Shown piece by piece: positions 36,112-44,331 of a stretch of 64,000 nucleotides of DNA. Both the position numbers and the translations under genes were made by a program. The notes under the pieces are model-generated. The model searched no databases and had not been told where the DNA came from. It saw nothing but the letters and a program-made list of their open reading frames with translations. Source of the DNA: Enhygromyxa salina (lineage in GTDB: Bacteria > Myxococcota_A > Polyangia > Nannocystales > Nannocystaceae); contig NZ_JMCC02000014.1 of the NCBI RefSeq assembly GCF_000737335.2, positions 65,285-129,284 of the forward strand, given 5' to 3'. The stretch's first letter is position 1; the number at the start of each line of letters is the position of its first letter.

Positions 36112-37371
36112 TCACGCCGCGCGGTGCTCCGACGCCGGCCGGCGGACGTGGGGCAGCACGACGGTGTTGGCGACCAGCACGCCGGCGACGAGCGAGGCCG
36201 CGACCAGGATCATCCGAAACGCCGCTTCGATCCCGGCGAGCGCGTCGTCGGCCATGAACGAGGTCACGCTCTGAAACCCGAGCGCGCCGGGGACCAACAG
36301 CAACAAGCACGGCAGCAAGATCACCGCCGCCGGGAGCCGTCGCCACGCCGCGTAGCCGTTGGCAGCCAGGGCGACCGCGAACGCCCCCGCGAACGCGCCG
36401 AGCTCCGAGCCGACCACCGAAGCCGCAAACCGAGCCAGCTCGCTCGCCAGGATCCCCGTCGCCGCGATCGCCGGAATGTCTGCGCGGCGGGCCTGGAACA
36501 GCACGCAAAACCCGATCGGCGCCAGCCCCAGCGCGACCAAGCGCGTCCACGCCGGGAGCGCGTCGGTCAGCCACGGCGCGATCGCATGGACGCCACCGAT
36601 CGGCAGCACCTCCACGATCGCCCGCGCCACGGCGACCCCGAACGCCATGGTCATGAACACGGTCAGCGAACCGGCCAGGCGCGCCGTCCCAGACACCAAG
36701 TGGCGGGTCGCCAGCTCGGTCATTGCCAAGGTCAGGCTCAGCCCTGGCACCAACACGATCAGCGCCGACAGGATCGTCACCTGCTCGTGGACGCCGGTGA
36801 TCCAGCGCGCCGCCAGCAGCGACGCGAGCGCGGCCAAGAACGCGGCGAGCGGCGTGAGCACCCGGCCCAGCCCCGCCCGCGCGGTCGCAAAGCGCGACAG
36901 CCCACCCAGCCCCAGCCCCAAGCCCAGCGAGATCAGCACGTCCGCGAGGTTGCCCCCAAAGAACCGGGCGGCCCCTGCCGAGGCCAGACCAAACGCGGCG
37001 ACCACCGCGGCGCCACCGTAGATCGGCGGCGCCGCGGCGACCTTGCGCAGCGCGACCCGGCCGGCGACCGGATCGAGCCGACCCGACGCGACCTCGGAGA
37101 TCACGGCGTCGAGCTCGACCAAGCGACCGAGCTCGGCCTCGCCCGCGTCCGCGCGGATCAGGTAGGCCCGCCGACCGCCAAACGCGAGCTCGATCGCGGT
37201 CGGCGTAGCCAACACCTGCAGGCGCAGGCCGAGCGCTTTCGCGCAGGCGACCAGCGTGTCCTCGAGCCGATGGGCGGGCGTCCCGTGTCGGTGCAGGTGC
37301 TTCGCCGCGCTGACGAGAAACGCACGCGAATGCCGCGTTTCCGGGCGAAGATTATGCGACAATGTGCGCAT
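36112..37371 (-). CDS. Threonine/serine exporter family protein (ThrE)
   Basis: 419 residues. A cytoplasmic N-terminal ThrE-type domain (about 1-130, with ALGLRLQVLATPTAIEL and DPVAGRVALRKV) precedes about 9-10 transmembrane helices, including GLGLGLGGLSRFA, SALIVLVPGLSLTLAMTELA and VILLPCLLLLVPG. The second half matches the smaller ThrE_2 domain. The family exports threonine and serine with proton motive force. It is divergent from an Lrp/AsnC gene 87 bp away, which probably controls it. Confidence 0.88.
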   Translation of the reverse strand: MRTLSHNLRPETRHSRAFLVSAAKHLHRHGTPAHRLEDTLVACAKALGLRLQVLATPTAIELAFGGRRAYLIRADAGEAELGRLVELDAVISEVASGRLDPVAGRVALRKVAAAPPIYGGAAVVAAFGLASAGAARFFGGNLADVLISLGLGLGLGGLSRFATARAGLGRVLTPLAAFLAALASLLAARWITGVHEQVTILSALIVLVPGLSLTLAMTELATRHLVSGTARLAGSLTVFMTMAFGVAVARAIVEVLPIGGVHAIAPWLTDALPAWTRLVALGLAPIGFCVLFQARRADIPAIAATGILASELARFAASVVGSELGAFAGAFAVALAANGYAAWRRLPAAVILLPCLLLLVPGALGFQSVTSFMADDALAGIEAAFRMILVAASLVAGVLVANTVVLPHVRRPASEHRAA

Positions 37372-37458
37372 TTTTCCGTATCATCCGTGGCAGGTGCCGA
37401 ACCGAGTCGAATTTATCTGAGTTATGCTCATCGTCCACCGAATTGAAATCGGATGCAC
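37372..37458. promoter_or_regulatory. Shared intergenic control region of thrE and the Lrp-like gene
   Basis: 87 bp that are AT-rich for this genome (TTTATCTGAGTTATGCTCAT, with TATGCT as a possible -10 toward the Lrp gene) and hold a partial palindrome CCGAATTGAAATCGG at about 37437-37451. Lrp-type sites are degenerate AT-rich dyads, so binding by the product of the adjacent gene is plausible. No box is certain. Confidence 0.45.
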
Positions 37459-37965
37459 ATGGAAACTCGAAGCCTGGACCGAATCGACCACGAGATTCTC
37501 GCGGCGCTGCAAAACAATGCTCGGCAGAGCAACAAGGAGCTGGCCGCGTCGGTCGGCCTCGCGCCGTCCAGCTGCCTCGAGCGGGTCAAGCGGCTGACCC
37601 AAGACGGGATCATTCGGGGCTTCCACGCCGACGTGGATCCCAAGGCGCTAGGGATCACCCTCGAGGCGCTGGTGTTCGTCCGCATCGTCCGACACCAGCG
37701 CGAGCTGATGCAGGCGCTGTGGTCCCACCTCGCCGCGCAGCCCGAGGTTCGGGACCTCTACGACGTCGCCGGCTCCCACGACCTGGTGGTCCACGTGGCC
37801 GTGCGGGACGTGGACCACCTTCGCCGCCTGGTCGCCGACCAGATCGCCAGCCGGGCCGAGCTTGGCCAGCTCGAGACCTCGCTGATCTTCCAGCACCGCC
37901 GCAGCACCACCTTGCCCGACTACGGCCACGAACACGCGCCGCCCGCCCGTGGGCGGCATGAGTGA
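37459..37965 (+). CDS. Lrp/AsnC family transcriptional regulator
   Basis: 168 residues from ATG 37459. The helix-turn-helix (about 7-55) reads LDRIDHEILAALQNNARQSNKELAASVGLAPSSCLERVKRL, and is followed by DGIIRGFHADVDPKALG, the typical linker into the RAM ligand domain (VFVRIVRHQ..., V-x-DLYDVAGSHDLVVHVAVRD). It senses an amino acid and activates or represses nearby genes. The adjacent divergent thrE exporter suggests control of amino-acid export. Its 3' end overlaps the next gene by 8 bp. Confidence 0.92.
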   Translation: METRSLDRIDHEILAALQNNARQSNKELAASVGLAPSSCLERVKRLTQDGIIRGFHADVDPKALGITLEALVFVRIVRHQRELMQALWSHLAAQPEVRDLYDVAGSHDLVVHVAVRDVDHLRRLVADQIASRAELGQLETSLIFQHRRSTTLPDYGHEHAPPARGRHE

Positions 37966-38851
37966 TACACTGCCGCGCTACATGTGGAGGCGAGCGATCA
38001 GCCCCGAGGTGCGCGACCGGATTGATCGGCTCGAGCTCCCCTTCAACCGCTGGGGCTTGGATCCCTACGGCATCTCCAAAGATCATCTGGGTCTGTTCCT
38101 GACCGTGCTCGGCCAGGCTCACAAGCACTACTTTCGGGTGCGGGCCCACGGCGTCGAGAACGTCCCGGCCAAGGGCGCGGCGATGCTCGTGTCCAACCAC
38201 TCTGGGGGGCTGCCAACCGACGGCGGCATGATCCTCGCCTCGATCTTCTTCGATCGCGATCCGCCCCGGCTCGCCCACGGCATGGTCGAAAAATTCGCCC
38301 AGAGCATGCCCTTCATGGGTCCGTGGTTCTCGCGCGTGGGCCAGCTGCCGGGGCTGCCCGAGCACGCCAAGCGGCTCTTACTCGACGGGCGCCTGTTGAT
38401 GGTGTTCCCCGAGGGTGCCCGCGGGACCGGCAAGCTCTACCGCGATCGCTACCAGCTGGTTCGCTTCGGCACTGGGTTCATGCGGATCGCCCTCGAGACC
38501 GGAGTGCCGATCGTGCCGATCGCGTTCATTGGCGGCGAAGAGGCGATCCCCACGATCTACCACGCCAAGGGCCTCGCCAAGCTGCTCAACGCGCCCTACG
38601 TCCCGATCACGCCCTATGTGATGCCGGTGCCGCTGCCCGTGCAGTGCGAGGTGCACTACGGCGAGCCCATGAAGTTCGAAGGCACCGGCAACGAGCCGGA
38701 CGACGTGATCAATGGATACGTCGCGCAGGTGAAGGAGCGGGTCGAAGACTTGATCGCCGTCGGTCGTGGGTCGCGATCGCGGGGGCTCGCGGATCTGGCG
38801 GAGGATCTGGTCGAGGACCTGGGCCCCGTGTGGGACGGGGCGGACTCCTAG
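37958..38851 (+). CDS. PlsC-like lysophospholipid acyltransferase
   Basis: 297 residues. The conserved acyltransferase block is VSNHSGGLPTDGGMI near residue 80, where His and Asp are separated by six residues instead of four, a variant seen in one acyltransferase subgroup. The block FPEGARGTGKLYRDRYQ follows, the equivalent of the FPEGTRS motif, then VPIVPIAFIGGEEA. It should acylate a lysophospholipid or glycerol phosphate in the inner membrane. It starts inside the stop region of the Lrp gene and precedes an epimerase gene by 52 bp, so a transcript with them is likely. Confidence 0.82.
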   Translation: MSDTLPRYMWRRAISPEVRDRIDRLELPFNRWGLDPYGISKDHLGLFLTVLGQAHKHYFRVRAHGVENVPAKGAAMLVSNHSGGLPTDGGMILASIFFDRDPPRLAHGMVEKFAQSMPFMGPWFSRVGQLPGLPEHAKRLLLDGRLLMVFPEGARGTGKLYRDRYQLVRFGTGFMRIALETGVPIVPIAFIGGEEAIPTIYHAKGLAKLLNAPYVPITPYVMPVPLPVQCEVHYGEPMKFEGTGNEPDDVINGYVAQVKERVEDLIAVGRGSRSRGLADLAEDLVEDLGPVWDGADS

Positions 38852-38903
38852 AGCGCTGCCGCCCCTTCCCTCGCCCGCTCATCCGTGGCCTAATCCAACC
38901 CTC

Positions 38904-39842
38904 GTGAAGGTCCTGATCACCGGCATCGCAGGCGCCCACGCGCAGCTCGTCGCGCTGCGGTTGGTCGACGGCGGCCACGAGGTCCTGGGGATCGACGTGC
39001 GCGCGTGGCAGGGCGCGCCGCGGGGCGTGACGATCTTCCAGACCGACGTTCGCAAGCGCCCGGCCGCCGACGTGTTCCGCGTGCACCGGCCCGACGTGGT
39101 CATTCACATGGCCACGGTCACCCACTTCAACGCCAGCGCCGAGCAGCGCTACCGGGTCAACCTGCGCGGGACCCAGGCGGTGTTTCGCTACTGCGAAGAA
39201 TTTGGCGTCAAGAGGGCGGTGTTCGTCGGACGCCACACGATCTACGGCGCGGCCGCCGACGCGCCGCTGTACCGCAACGAGAGCGAGCCACCGCTGGCGG
39301 TCTCGACCTTCCCCGAGCTCGCGGATCTCGTCGCCGCGGATCTGTATGCCAGCCGCGCGCTGTGGTCTTGCAAGAACATGTGCACGGCCGTGCTGCGGAT
39401 CGTGTACGCGCTTGGCCCAAGCGGGCGCGGCACGCTTGCGAGCTTCCTGGCGGGGCCGCGGGTGCCGATGGCGCTTGGCTTCGATCCGCTGTTTCACGTC
39501 ATGCACGAAGACGACGCCGCCAAGGCGATCGTGCTCGCGGCGGAGTCCGAGATCGCCGGGGTGTTCAACGTCGCCGGGCCGCCGCCCGTACCGCTCTCGG
39601 TCCTGTGTCGGGCGACCCATCGCTCGGCCCTGCACCTGCCCGAGCCGTTCTTGCCCCGCGCGCTCGGGCGGTTTGGGCTGCCCAAGCTCCCGCCTGGCGC
39701 GATCGCCCACCTCAAGCACCCGGTCGTCGTCGACAACAGCGCCTTCATCGAGGCCACCGGGTTCGAGTACAGCCACGACGAGCACGCGACGATGTCTTCG
39801 TTCCGCGACGCCAACACCCTGCGAGAAGATCGAGGTCTGTAG
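38904..39842 (+). CDS. NAD-dependent epimerase/dehydratase family protein
   Basis: 312 residues from GTG 38904. The N-terminal Rossmann motif is KVLITGIAGAHAQLVALRLV; the glycine pattern is GxxGAHA rather than GxxGxxG. A TVTHFNASAEQRYRVNLRGTQAV block marks the extended short-chain family, and the Ser/Thr-Tyr-Lys region reads RHTIYGAAADAPL with Tyr but without the following YxxxK spacing, so catalysis needs checking. The later FNVAGPPPVPLSVL block is typical of sugar-nucleotide family members. Its substrate is unknown. It lies in the run from Lrp through ung, next to an acyltransferase. Confidence 0.75.
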   Translation: MKVLITGIAGAHAQLVALRLVDGGHEVLGIDVRAWQGAPRGVTIFQTDVRKRPAADVFRVHRPDVVIHMATVTHFNASAEQRYRVNLRGTQAVFRYCEEFGVKRAVFVGRHTIYGAAADAPLYRNESEPPLAVSTFPELADLVAADLYASRALWSCKNMCTAVLRIVYALGPSGRGTLASFLAGPRVPMALGFDPLFHVMHEDDAAKAIVLAAESEIAGVFNVAGPPPVPLSVLCRATHRSALHLPEPFLPRALGRFGLPKLPPGAIAHLKHPVVVDNSAFIEATGFEYSHDEHATMSSFRDANTLREDRGL

Positions 39843-40538
39843 ATGAGCGAAGCCTTTGGTGAACTGCCTCCCAGCTGGCACGCCGTGCTCGGCGACGAGC
39901 TGGCCAAGCCCTACTTTCGCAAGCTCGAGAGCTTCGTCGCCACCGCCCGCGCCACCCAAGAGGTGTTTCCGCCCGCGCAAGAGGTGTTCGCGGCGTTCGA
40001 GCACACGCCCTTCGAGTCGGTCCGCGTGATGATCCTGGGCCAGGATCCGTACCACGACAACGATCAGGCCCACGGGCTGTGCTTCTCGGTCCGGCGCGGG
40101 GTCAAGATCCCGCCCTCGCTGCGCAACCTCTACAAAGAGCTGAAGACCGACGTCGGCATCGACGGGCCAGACCACGGGTACTTGCAAGCCTGGGCCGAGC
40201 GCGGGGTGATGCTGCTCAACACCGTGCTCACGGTCCAAGCCCACAAGGCCAACTCGCACCGCAAGAAGGGCTGGGAGACCTTCAGCGATCGGGTGATCGA
40301 GGTGCTCGCCGCCCGTGAAGATCCGCTGGTGTTCGTGCTGTGGGGCAAGCCCGCGCAAAAGAAGCTCCCGCTGATCGAGCGCGCTGCTAGCCATGGCCAC
40401 CACGAGGTCATCCTCGCCGCCCACCCCTCGCCGCTGTCGGCCAGCAGCGGGTTCTTTGGCAGCAAGCCGTTCTCGAAGGTCAACGCCGCGCTCAGCGGCT
40501 GGGGCAAGCCGCCGATCGACTGGTCGCTCCCCGACTGA
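39843..40538 (+). CDS. ung: Uracil-DNA glycosylase, family 1
   Basis: 231 residues, the normal size. The water-activating loop GQDPYH (66-71) and the leucine-loop HPSPLSASSGFFGSKPFSK (about 195-213) are intact, with LLNTVLTVQ carrying the uracil-pocket Asn. It removes uracil from single- and double-stranded DNA. The ATG follows the epimerase stop codon directly, so the two are co-transcribed. This is the second UDG of the window, after the family 4 enzyme at 9022. Confidence 0.97.
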   Translation: MSEAFGELPPSWHAVLGDELAKPYFRKLESFVATARATQEVFPPAQEVFAAFEHTPFESVRVMILGQDPYHDNDQAHGLCFSVRRGVKIPPSLRNLYKELKTDVGIDGPDHGYLQAWAERGVMLLNTVLTVQAHKANSHRKKGWETFSDRVIEVLAAREDPLVFVLWGKPAQKKLPLIERAASHGHHEVILAAHPSPLSASSGFFGSKPFSKVNAALSGWGKPPIDWSLPD

Positions 40539-40556
40539 CGCGGGCGCCCCACTGTT

Positions 40557-40633
40557 TTCAGCTCGGGCGAGGGCTTCTCGCCCGCTTGCGGACGCTTTCG
40601 TAGACTGGTTCACCGTCGGCAGCGATGTCATCG
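40557..40633 (+). repeat. Dispersed hairpin element, copy 3
   Basis: The most complete copy. CGGGCGAG (40564-40571), loop GGCTT, and CTCGCCCG (40577-40584) form a perfect 8-bp hairpin. It is followed by TTGCGGACGC, TAGACTGGTTCACCGTC and GGCAGCGATGTCATCGAG. It lies in the 175-bp gap between ung and the prenyltransferase. Confidence 0.65.
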
Positions 40634-40713
40634 AGTCCATGGGCGCCGGCCGGTTGGCGGGTCACCCGGGCCGCTGGTCGACCCGGCCCACGGCGGCGGT
40701 TAGGCTCGCCACG

Positions 40714-41646
40714 ATGCCCGAGCCCGCGGACGACAAGCCCGGTCTGTGGACGACGCTGGTCCGCTACGCCAGCCTAGTTCGCCTCAGCCACACGATCTTC
40801 GGCCTGCCCTTCACGCTCGCGGCAGGCGTGCTGGCTCACCGCGCCAGCTTGCACGCGGGCCTTGGCGACGGCGTGGGGATGACGTGGCTCAAGCTCGCGT
40901 GGATCGTGCTCGCGTTCACGGGCGCCCGCACGACCGCGATGGGCTTCAACCGGATCGTCGACCGCAAGATCGACGCCGCGAACCCACGCACGGCCTCGCG
41001 CGAGCTCCCGGCTGGCCAGATCAGCCTGGGTGCGGCCTGGGCCCTGACGATCGTGGCGGCCGCGGTGTTTGTTGGGGCCGCCGCGGCGTTGGGCACGGTC
41101 GCGCTCGCGTTCACGCCCGTGTGTCTGCTGATCATCTGCGGCTACAGCCTGTTCAAGCGGTTCTCGTGGGCGGCCCACCTGATCTTGGGCGCCGCCTTGG
41201 CGCTTGGCCCGGCGGGCGCGTGGGTGGCCGTCACCGGCGGGCTCGAGGGCTTCTTGATCCCGGGCGTGATGATGGTCGCCGTCGGCACCTGGGTGGCGGG
41301 CTTCGACGTGATCTACAGCCTGCAGGACCACGAATACGACACGCAGGTCGGGCTGCACTCGATCCCCGTCGCGTTCGGGGTCCGCGGCGCCCTGTGGGTC
41401 TCGGGGGTGCTGCACCTGCTGACCGCGAGCGCGCTCGTGGCCCTACAGTTGCTCGCGGGGCTCGGCGTCGCGCACCTCGTCGGGCTGATCGCCGTTATCG
41501 CGATCTTGGCTTACGAACACTGGATCGTCCGCCCCCATGATCTGAGCCGCATCAACAAGGCCTTCTTCGACCTCAACGGCTGGATCAGCATCGCCTACTT
41601 CGTGGCGATGATCGTCGACGTGCTGGTGGTCCCCTTGCTTGGGTGA
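40714..41646 (+). CDS. UbiA-family prenyltransferase, MqnP-like
   Basis: 310 residues with eight or nine transmembrane helices. The two Asp-rich motifs are NRIVDRKIDAANPRT (about 77-91) and DVIYSLQDHEYDTQ (about 196-209), which bind the Mg-pyrophosphate of the prenyl donor. The pattern RTASRELPAGQIS after motif 1 and HSIPVAFG after motif 2 fits the subgroup linked to the futalosine route of menaquinone synthesis better than UbiA itself. It attaches a polyprenyl tail to an aromatic ring at the inner membrane. The mqn genes that would prove this are not in the window. Start ATG 40714; the frame stays open further upstream. Confidence 0.82.
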   Translation: MPEPADDKPGLWTTLVRYASLVRLSHTIFGLPFTLAAGVLAHRASLHAGLGDGVGMTWLKLAWIVLAFTGARTTAMGFNRIVDRKIDAANPRTASRELPAGQISLGAAWALTIVAAAVFVGAAAALGTVALAFTPVCLLIICGYSLFKRFSWAAHLILGAALALGPAGAWVAVTGGLEGFLIPGVMMVAVGTWVAGFDVIYSLQDHEYDTQVGLHSIPVAFGVRGALWVSGVLHLLTASALVALQLLAGLGVAHLVGLIAVIAILAYEHWIVRPHDLSRINKAFFDLNGWISIAYFVAMIVDVLVVPLLG

Positions 41647-41774
41647 CCTCGTCCATGGCCGCACGACTGCGCTCGCTTCACGCTTTGTGCAGCCGCGCCG
41701 ACCCCGACTGGGTCAAGGTCGTTGACCGCTCGCGCGGGTTTGACAGGGGCCGCGGGTGCCCGGATGCTGTGTCG

Positions 41775-42722
41775 GTGACGCGCGGATCGAGCCGGATCGC
41801 AGCTGGGTTTGGAGCCACCCTGGCCGCGCTCACGATCGCCTTGCTCGGGCCGCAGACCGCGAGCGCCTCGGAGCCCCGCGCCGCAGCGATCAGCGCCGCT
41901 CCCGAGGGCCCCGTCGCGCTGCTCGACAACGCCACTGAGCTGCTGAAGGCGGACACCGAAGCGTCGCTTGGATCGCCCGGTCCCCTCGCGCTCAGCGTGC
42001 CTCCGCTCGCGCTCAGCGTGCCTCCGTTCGTTGCGATCGCCCCCGGCCCCGCCAGCTTCATCGCCCCGCCGATCGTGGCCAAGCGCGCCAAGGATCGAGC
42101 GTTCGACACCAGCCACGGCGAGGTCGACCCCCGCGTGCGCAACCTGCCGCGAACCCACCGGTTTCGGTTCACCCTCCACGCGCAGCACATTCGTCTGACC
42201 CAGGCGCCCCACCCCGAGACCGACGAAGTCATCCGCTACCACTTCGCGCCGATGATGTTCGACCTGGGCTACCAGGCCCAGTTTCTCAAGTACGTGATGG
42301 TCCGGCTCGCGGTCGCCGTGGGTGGCAACGTCGCCAACTCGCGCAACGCCCAGCCGCTCGCCGTGTTTCCGCAGGGCTACCTGGGATTTCAGAGCCGGAT
42401 CATTGGCGTCGCGTTTGGCTATGGCTTCGACTGGACGATCCCGCCGGTGTTCCACGCCACGGCGCAGAACGACCCGGCCGAGCAACCAACGATCACCCGC
42501 AACCATGTGGTCATGGGTGAGCTCAGCGCGACAAGCCGGATCGACCGGGTCGCGCTGACCTTCAGCTTCGCGTTTGGGGGGGTCCAGTCGGACCTCACCC
42601 ACTACGCGTTCTACGAACGCAAGTGGCGGCCGTACATCGGGTTGCAGGCCGGGATGTTCTTCGACGGCACGAGCCGCCGCGAGAAGAAGGCCCGCAAGCG
42701 CGCCGAAGCCCAGGGCCGCTGA
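41775..42722 (+). CDS. Putative outer-membrane protein
   Basis: 315 residues from GTG 41775, chosen because a signal peptide starts there (hydrophobic about 8-28, ending TASA-SEP). The mature part begins with a low-complexity stretch including a direct repeat LALSVPPLALSVPP. It continues into a beta-rich region with strands such as RFRFTLHAQHIRLTQ, GYQAQFLKYVMVRLAVAVGG, IGVAFGYGFDWTI, RVALTFSFAFGG and YIGLQAGMFFDG, compatible with a barrel. It ends with a basic Lys/Arg tail, unusual for an outer-membrane barrel. I do not recognise the family. It begins 128 bp after the prenyltransferase stop. Confidence 0.62.
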   Translation: MTRGSSRIAAGFGATLAALTIALLGPQTASASEPRAAAISAAPEGPVALLDNATELLKADTEASLGSPGPLALSVPPLALSVPPFVAIAPGPASFIAPPIVAKRAKDRAFDTSHGEVDPRVRNLPRTHRFRFTLHAQHIRLTQAPHPETDEVIRYHFAPMMFDLGYQAQFLKYVMVRLAVAVGGNVANSRNAQPLAVFPQGYLGFQSRIIGVAFGYGFDWTIPPVFHATAQNDPAEQPTITRNHVVMGELSATSRIDRVALTFSFAFGGVQSDLTHYAFYERKWRPYIGLQAGMFFDGTSRREKKARKRAEAQGR

Positions 42723-42918
42723 GCGCGGCCACGCTGGTGCTGGCGTCGCCGTTTCCTCCAGGGCCCGACCAGACGATCGGTGTCTCGATCCGCGCGTGAC
42801 CGTGATCCAGTCTTGCCACCAGCGCCGCGCGCCCCGTCACACGCCACGCGCGAGCCCGCTCACGCGTTGACCGGGCGCCGACCTTTTCCCAGCACCGCGC
42901 GCGGTCTATGGTCCGGCC

Positions 42919-44331
42919 ATGGCAAGCCTCATGCCGGGCGCGGTCCCGTCGATCATCGAGGCGATCGGAAACACCCCGATCGTCCGCCTCAACGCGGTCA
43001 CCGCGGACATCGAGTCCGAGATCTACGTCAAGGTCGAGTACATGAACCCGGCTGGGTCCATGAAAGACCGGGTCGGCCTGAACATCATCCGCGACGCCGA
43101 AGAGCGCGGGATGTTGGGCCCGGGCGGCACGATCATCGAGGCGACCTCGGGCAACACCGGCGCCGGCCTGGCGATGGTCGCGGCGATCCGTGGCTACAAG
43201 TGCATCTTCGTGATGCCCGACAAGATGTCGCAAGAGAAGGTCTCGGCGCTGCGGGCCTACGGGGCCAAGGTCGTGATCTGCCCGACCGCGGTCGAGCCCA
43301 GCGACCCGCGCTCGTACTACTCGGTCGCCCGGCGCCTGGTCGAGGAGACCCCCGGGGCCTTCTACGCCAACCAGTATCACAACCCCGCCAACCCCGAGGC
43401 CCACTACGTCAGCACCGGGCCCGAGATCTGGGAGCAGACCCAGGGCCAGTTCGACGTGTTCTGCTCGGGCATGGGCACCGGCGGCACGCTGTCGGGCTGC
43501 GGCCGCTACTTCAAGGAGAAGAACCCCGACGTGCAGATCGTCGGCGTCGATCCGGTCGGCTCGCTCTACTACGAGTACGTGAAGACCGGGCGCATGACCA
43601 AGGCCTTCTCGTACTACGTAGAGGGCATCGGCGAGGACTTCCTGCCCTCGACCATGAACCTCGACATCCTCGACGACATCGTGCAGGTCGACGATCTCGA
43701 GTGCTTCATGATGACCCGCGAGCTGGTCCGCCGCGAGGGCATCTTCTGCGGCGGCTCGTGCGGCGCCGCGGTCATGGGCGCGATCAAGTACGCGCGCAGC
43801 CTCCAGACCCCCAAGCGGATCTTGGTGCTGTTGCCCGACAACGCCCAGAAGTACCTGTCGAAGATCTTCAACGACGACTGGATGCGCAGCAACGGGTTCC
43901 TCAACGAGCACGAGAACGAGGGCACCGTCGCCCACATCCTCAAGCGCCGGCCGCAGAAGCTCATCACGATCAGCTCGTCGGCGACCGTGCGCGAGGCCGT
44001 GATCGCCCTCAAGGAGCACGGCATCTCGCAGCTGCCCGTGCTCGACGAGAAGGGCCGCCACTTTGGGATCGTCGCCGAGATCGACCTGCTGAATTTCTTG
44101 GTCGAGCACGAAGGCCACGCCCTCGACACCCCGGTCGCCGATCTGGTCGAGAGCGACTACGCGACCGTCACCCCGCACACCCGCATCACCTTGCTCAAGC
44201 GGATCTTCAATGACGCCAAGGTCGTGCTGGTGACCGAGAACGACAACCTGCGAGGGCTGCTCACCAAGATCGATCTGATCGACTACCTCGCGCGCGACGC
44301 CGCCGCGATGCGAAAGGGCAAGGACACCTAA
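42919..44331 (+). CDS. Cystathionine beta-synthase with C-terminal CBS domains
   Basis: 470 residues. The PLP catalytic half (1-330) has the Schiff-base Lys49 in PAGSMKDRVGLN, the phosphate loop TSGNTGAGLA, GTGGTLSGCGRYF, and a late CGGSCGAAVMGA segment. A tandem CBS-domain pair follows (about 345-400 and 405-462). CBS makes cystathionine from homocysteine and serine. The C-terminal Bateman module usually regulates it through adenosyl ligands. It shares one base with the next gene (TAATG), a gamma-lyase, giving the two-step reverse transsulfuration route from homocysteine to cysteine. Confidence 0.94.
   Translation: MASLMPGAVPSIIEAIGNTPIVRLNAVTADIESEIYVKVEYMNPAGSMKDRVGLNIIRDAEERGMLGPGGTIIEATSGNTGAGLAMVAAIRGYKCIFVMPDKMSQEKVSALRAYGAKVVICPTAVEPSDPRSYYSVARRLVEETPGAFYANQYHNPANPEAHYVSTGPEIWEQTQGQFDVFCSGMGTGGTLSGCGRYFKEKNPDVQIVGVDPVGSLYYEYVKTGRMTKAFSYYVEGIGEDFLPSTMNLDILDDIVQVDDLECFMMTRELVRREGIFCGGSCGAAVMGAIKYARSLQTPKRILVLLPDNAQKYLSKIFNDDWMRSNGFLNEHENEGTVAHILKRRPQKLITISSSATVREAVIALKEHGISQLPVLDEKGRHFGIVAEIDLLNFLVEHEGHALDTPVADLVESDYATVTPHTRITLLKRIFNDAKVVLVTENDNLRGLLTKIDLIDYLARDAAAMRKGKDT

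Noticed and set aside
38709..40640. A 643-codon minus-strand frame opposite acyltransferase, epimerase and ung
   Set aside because: Same GC effect; the plus-strand genes have intact diagnostic motifs (NHSGG, GQDPYH and HPSPLS).
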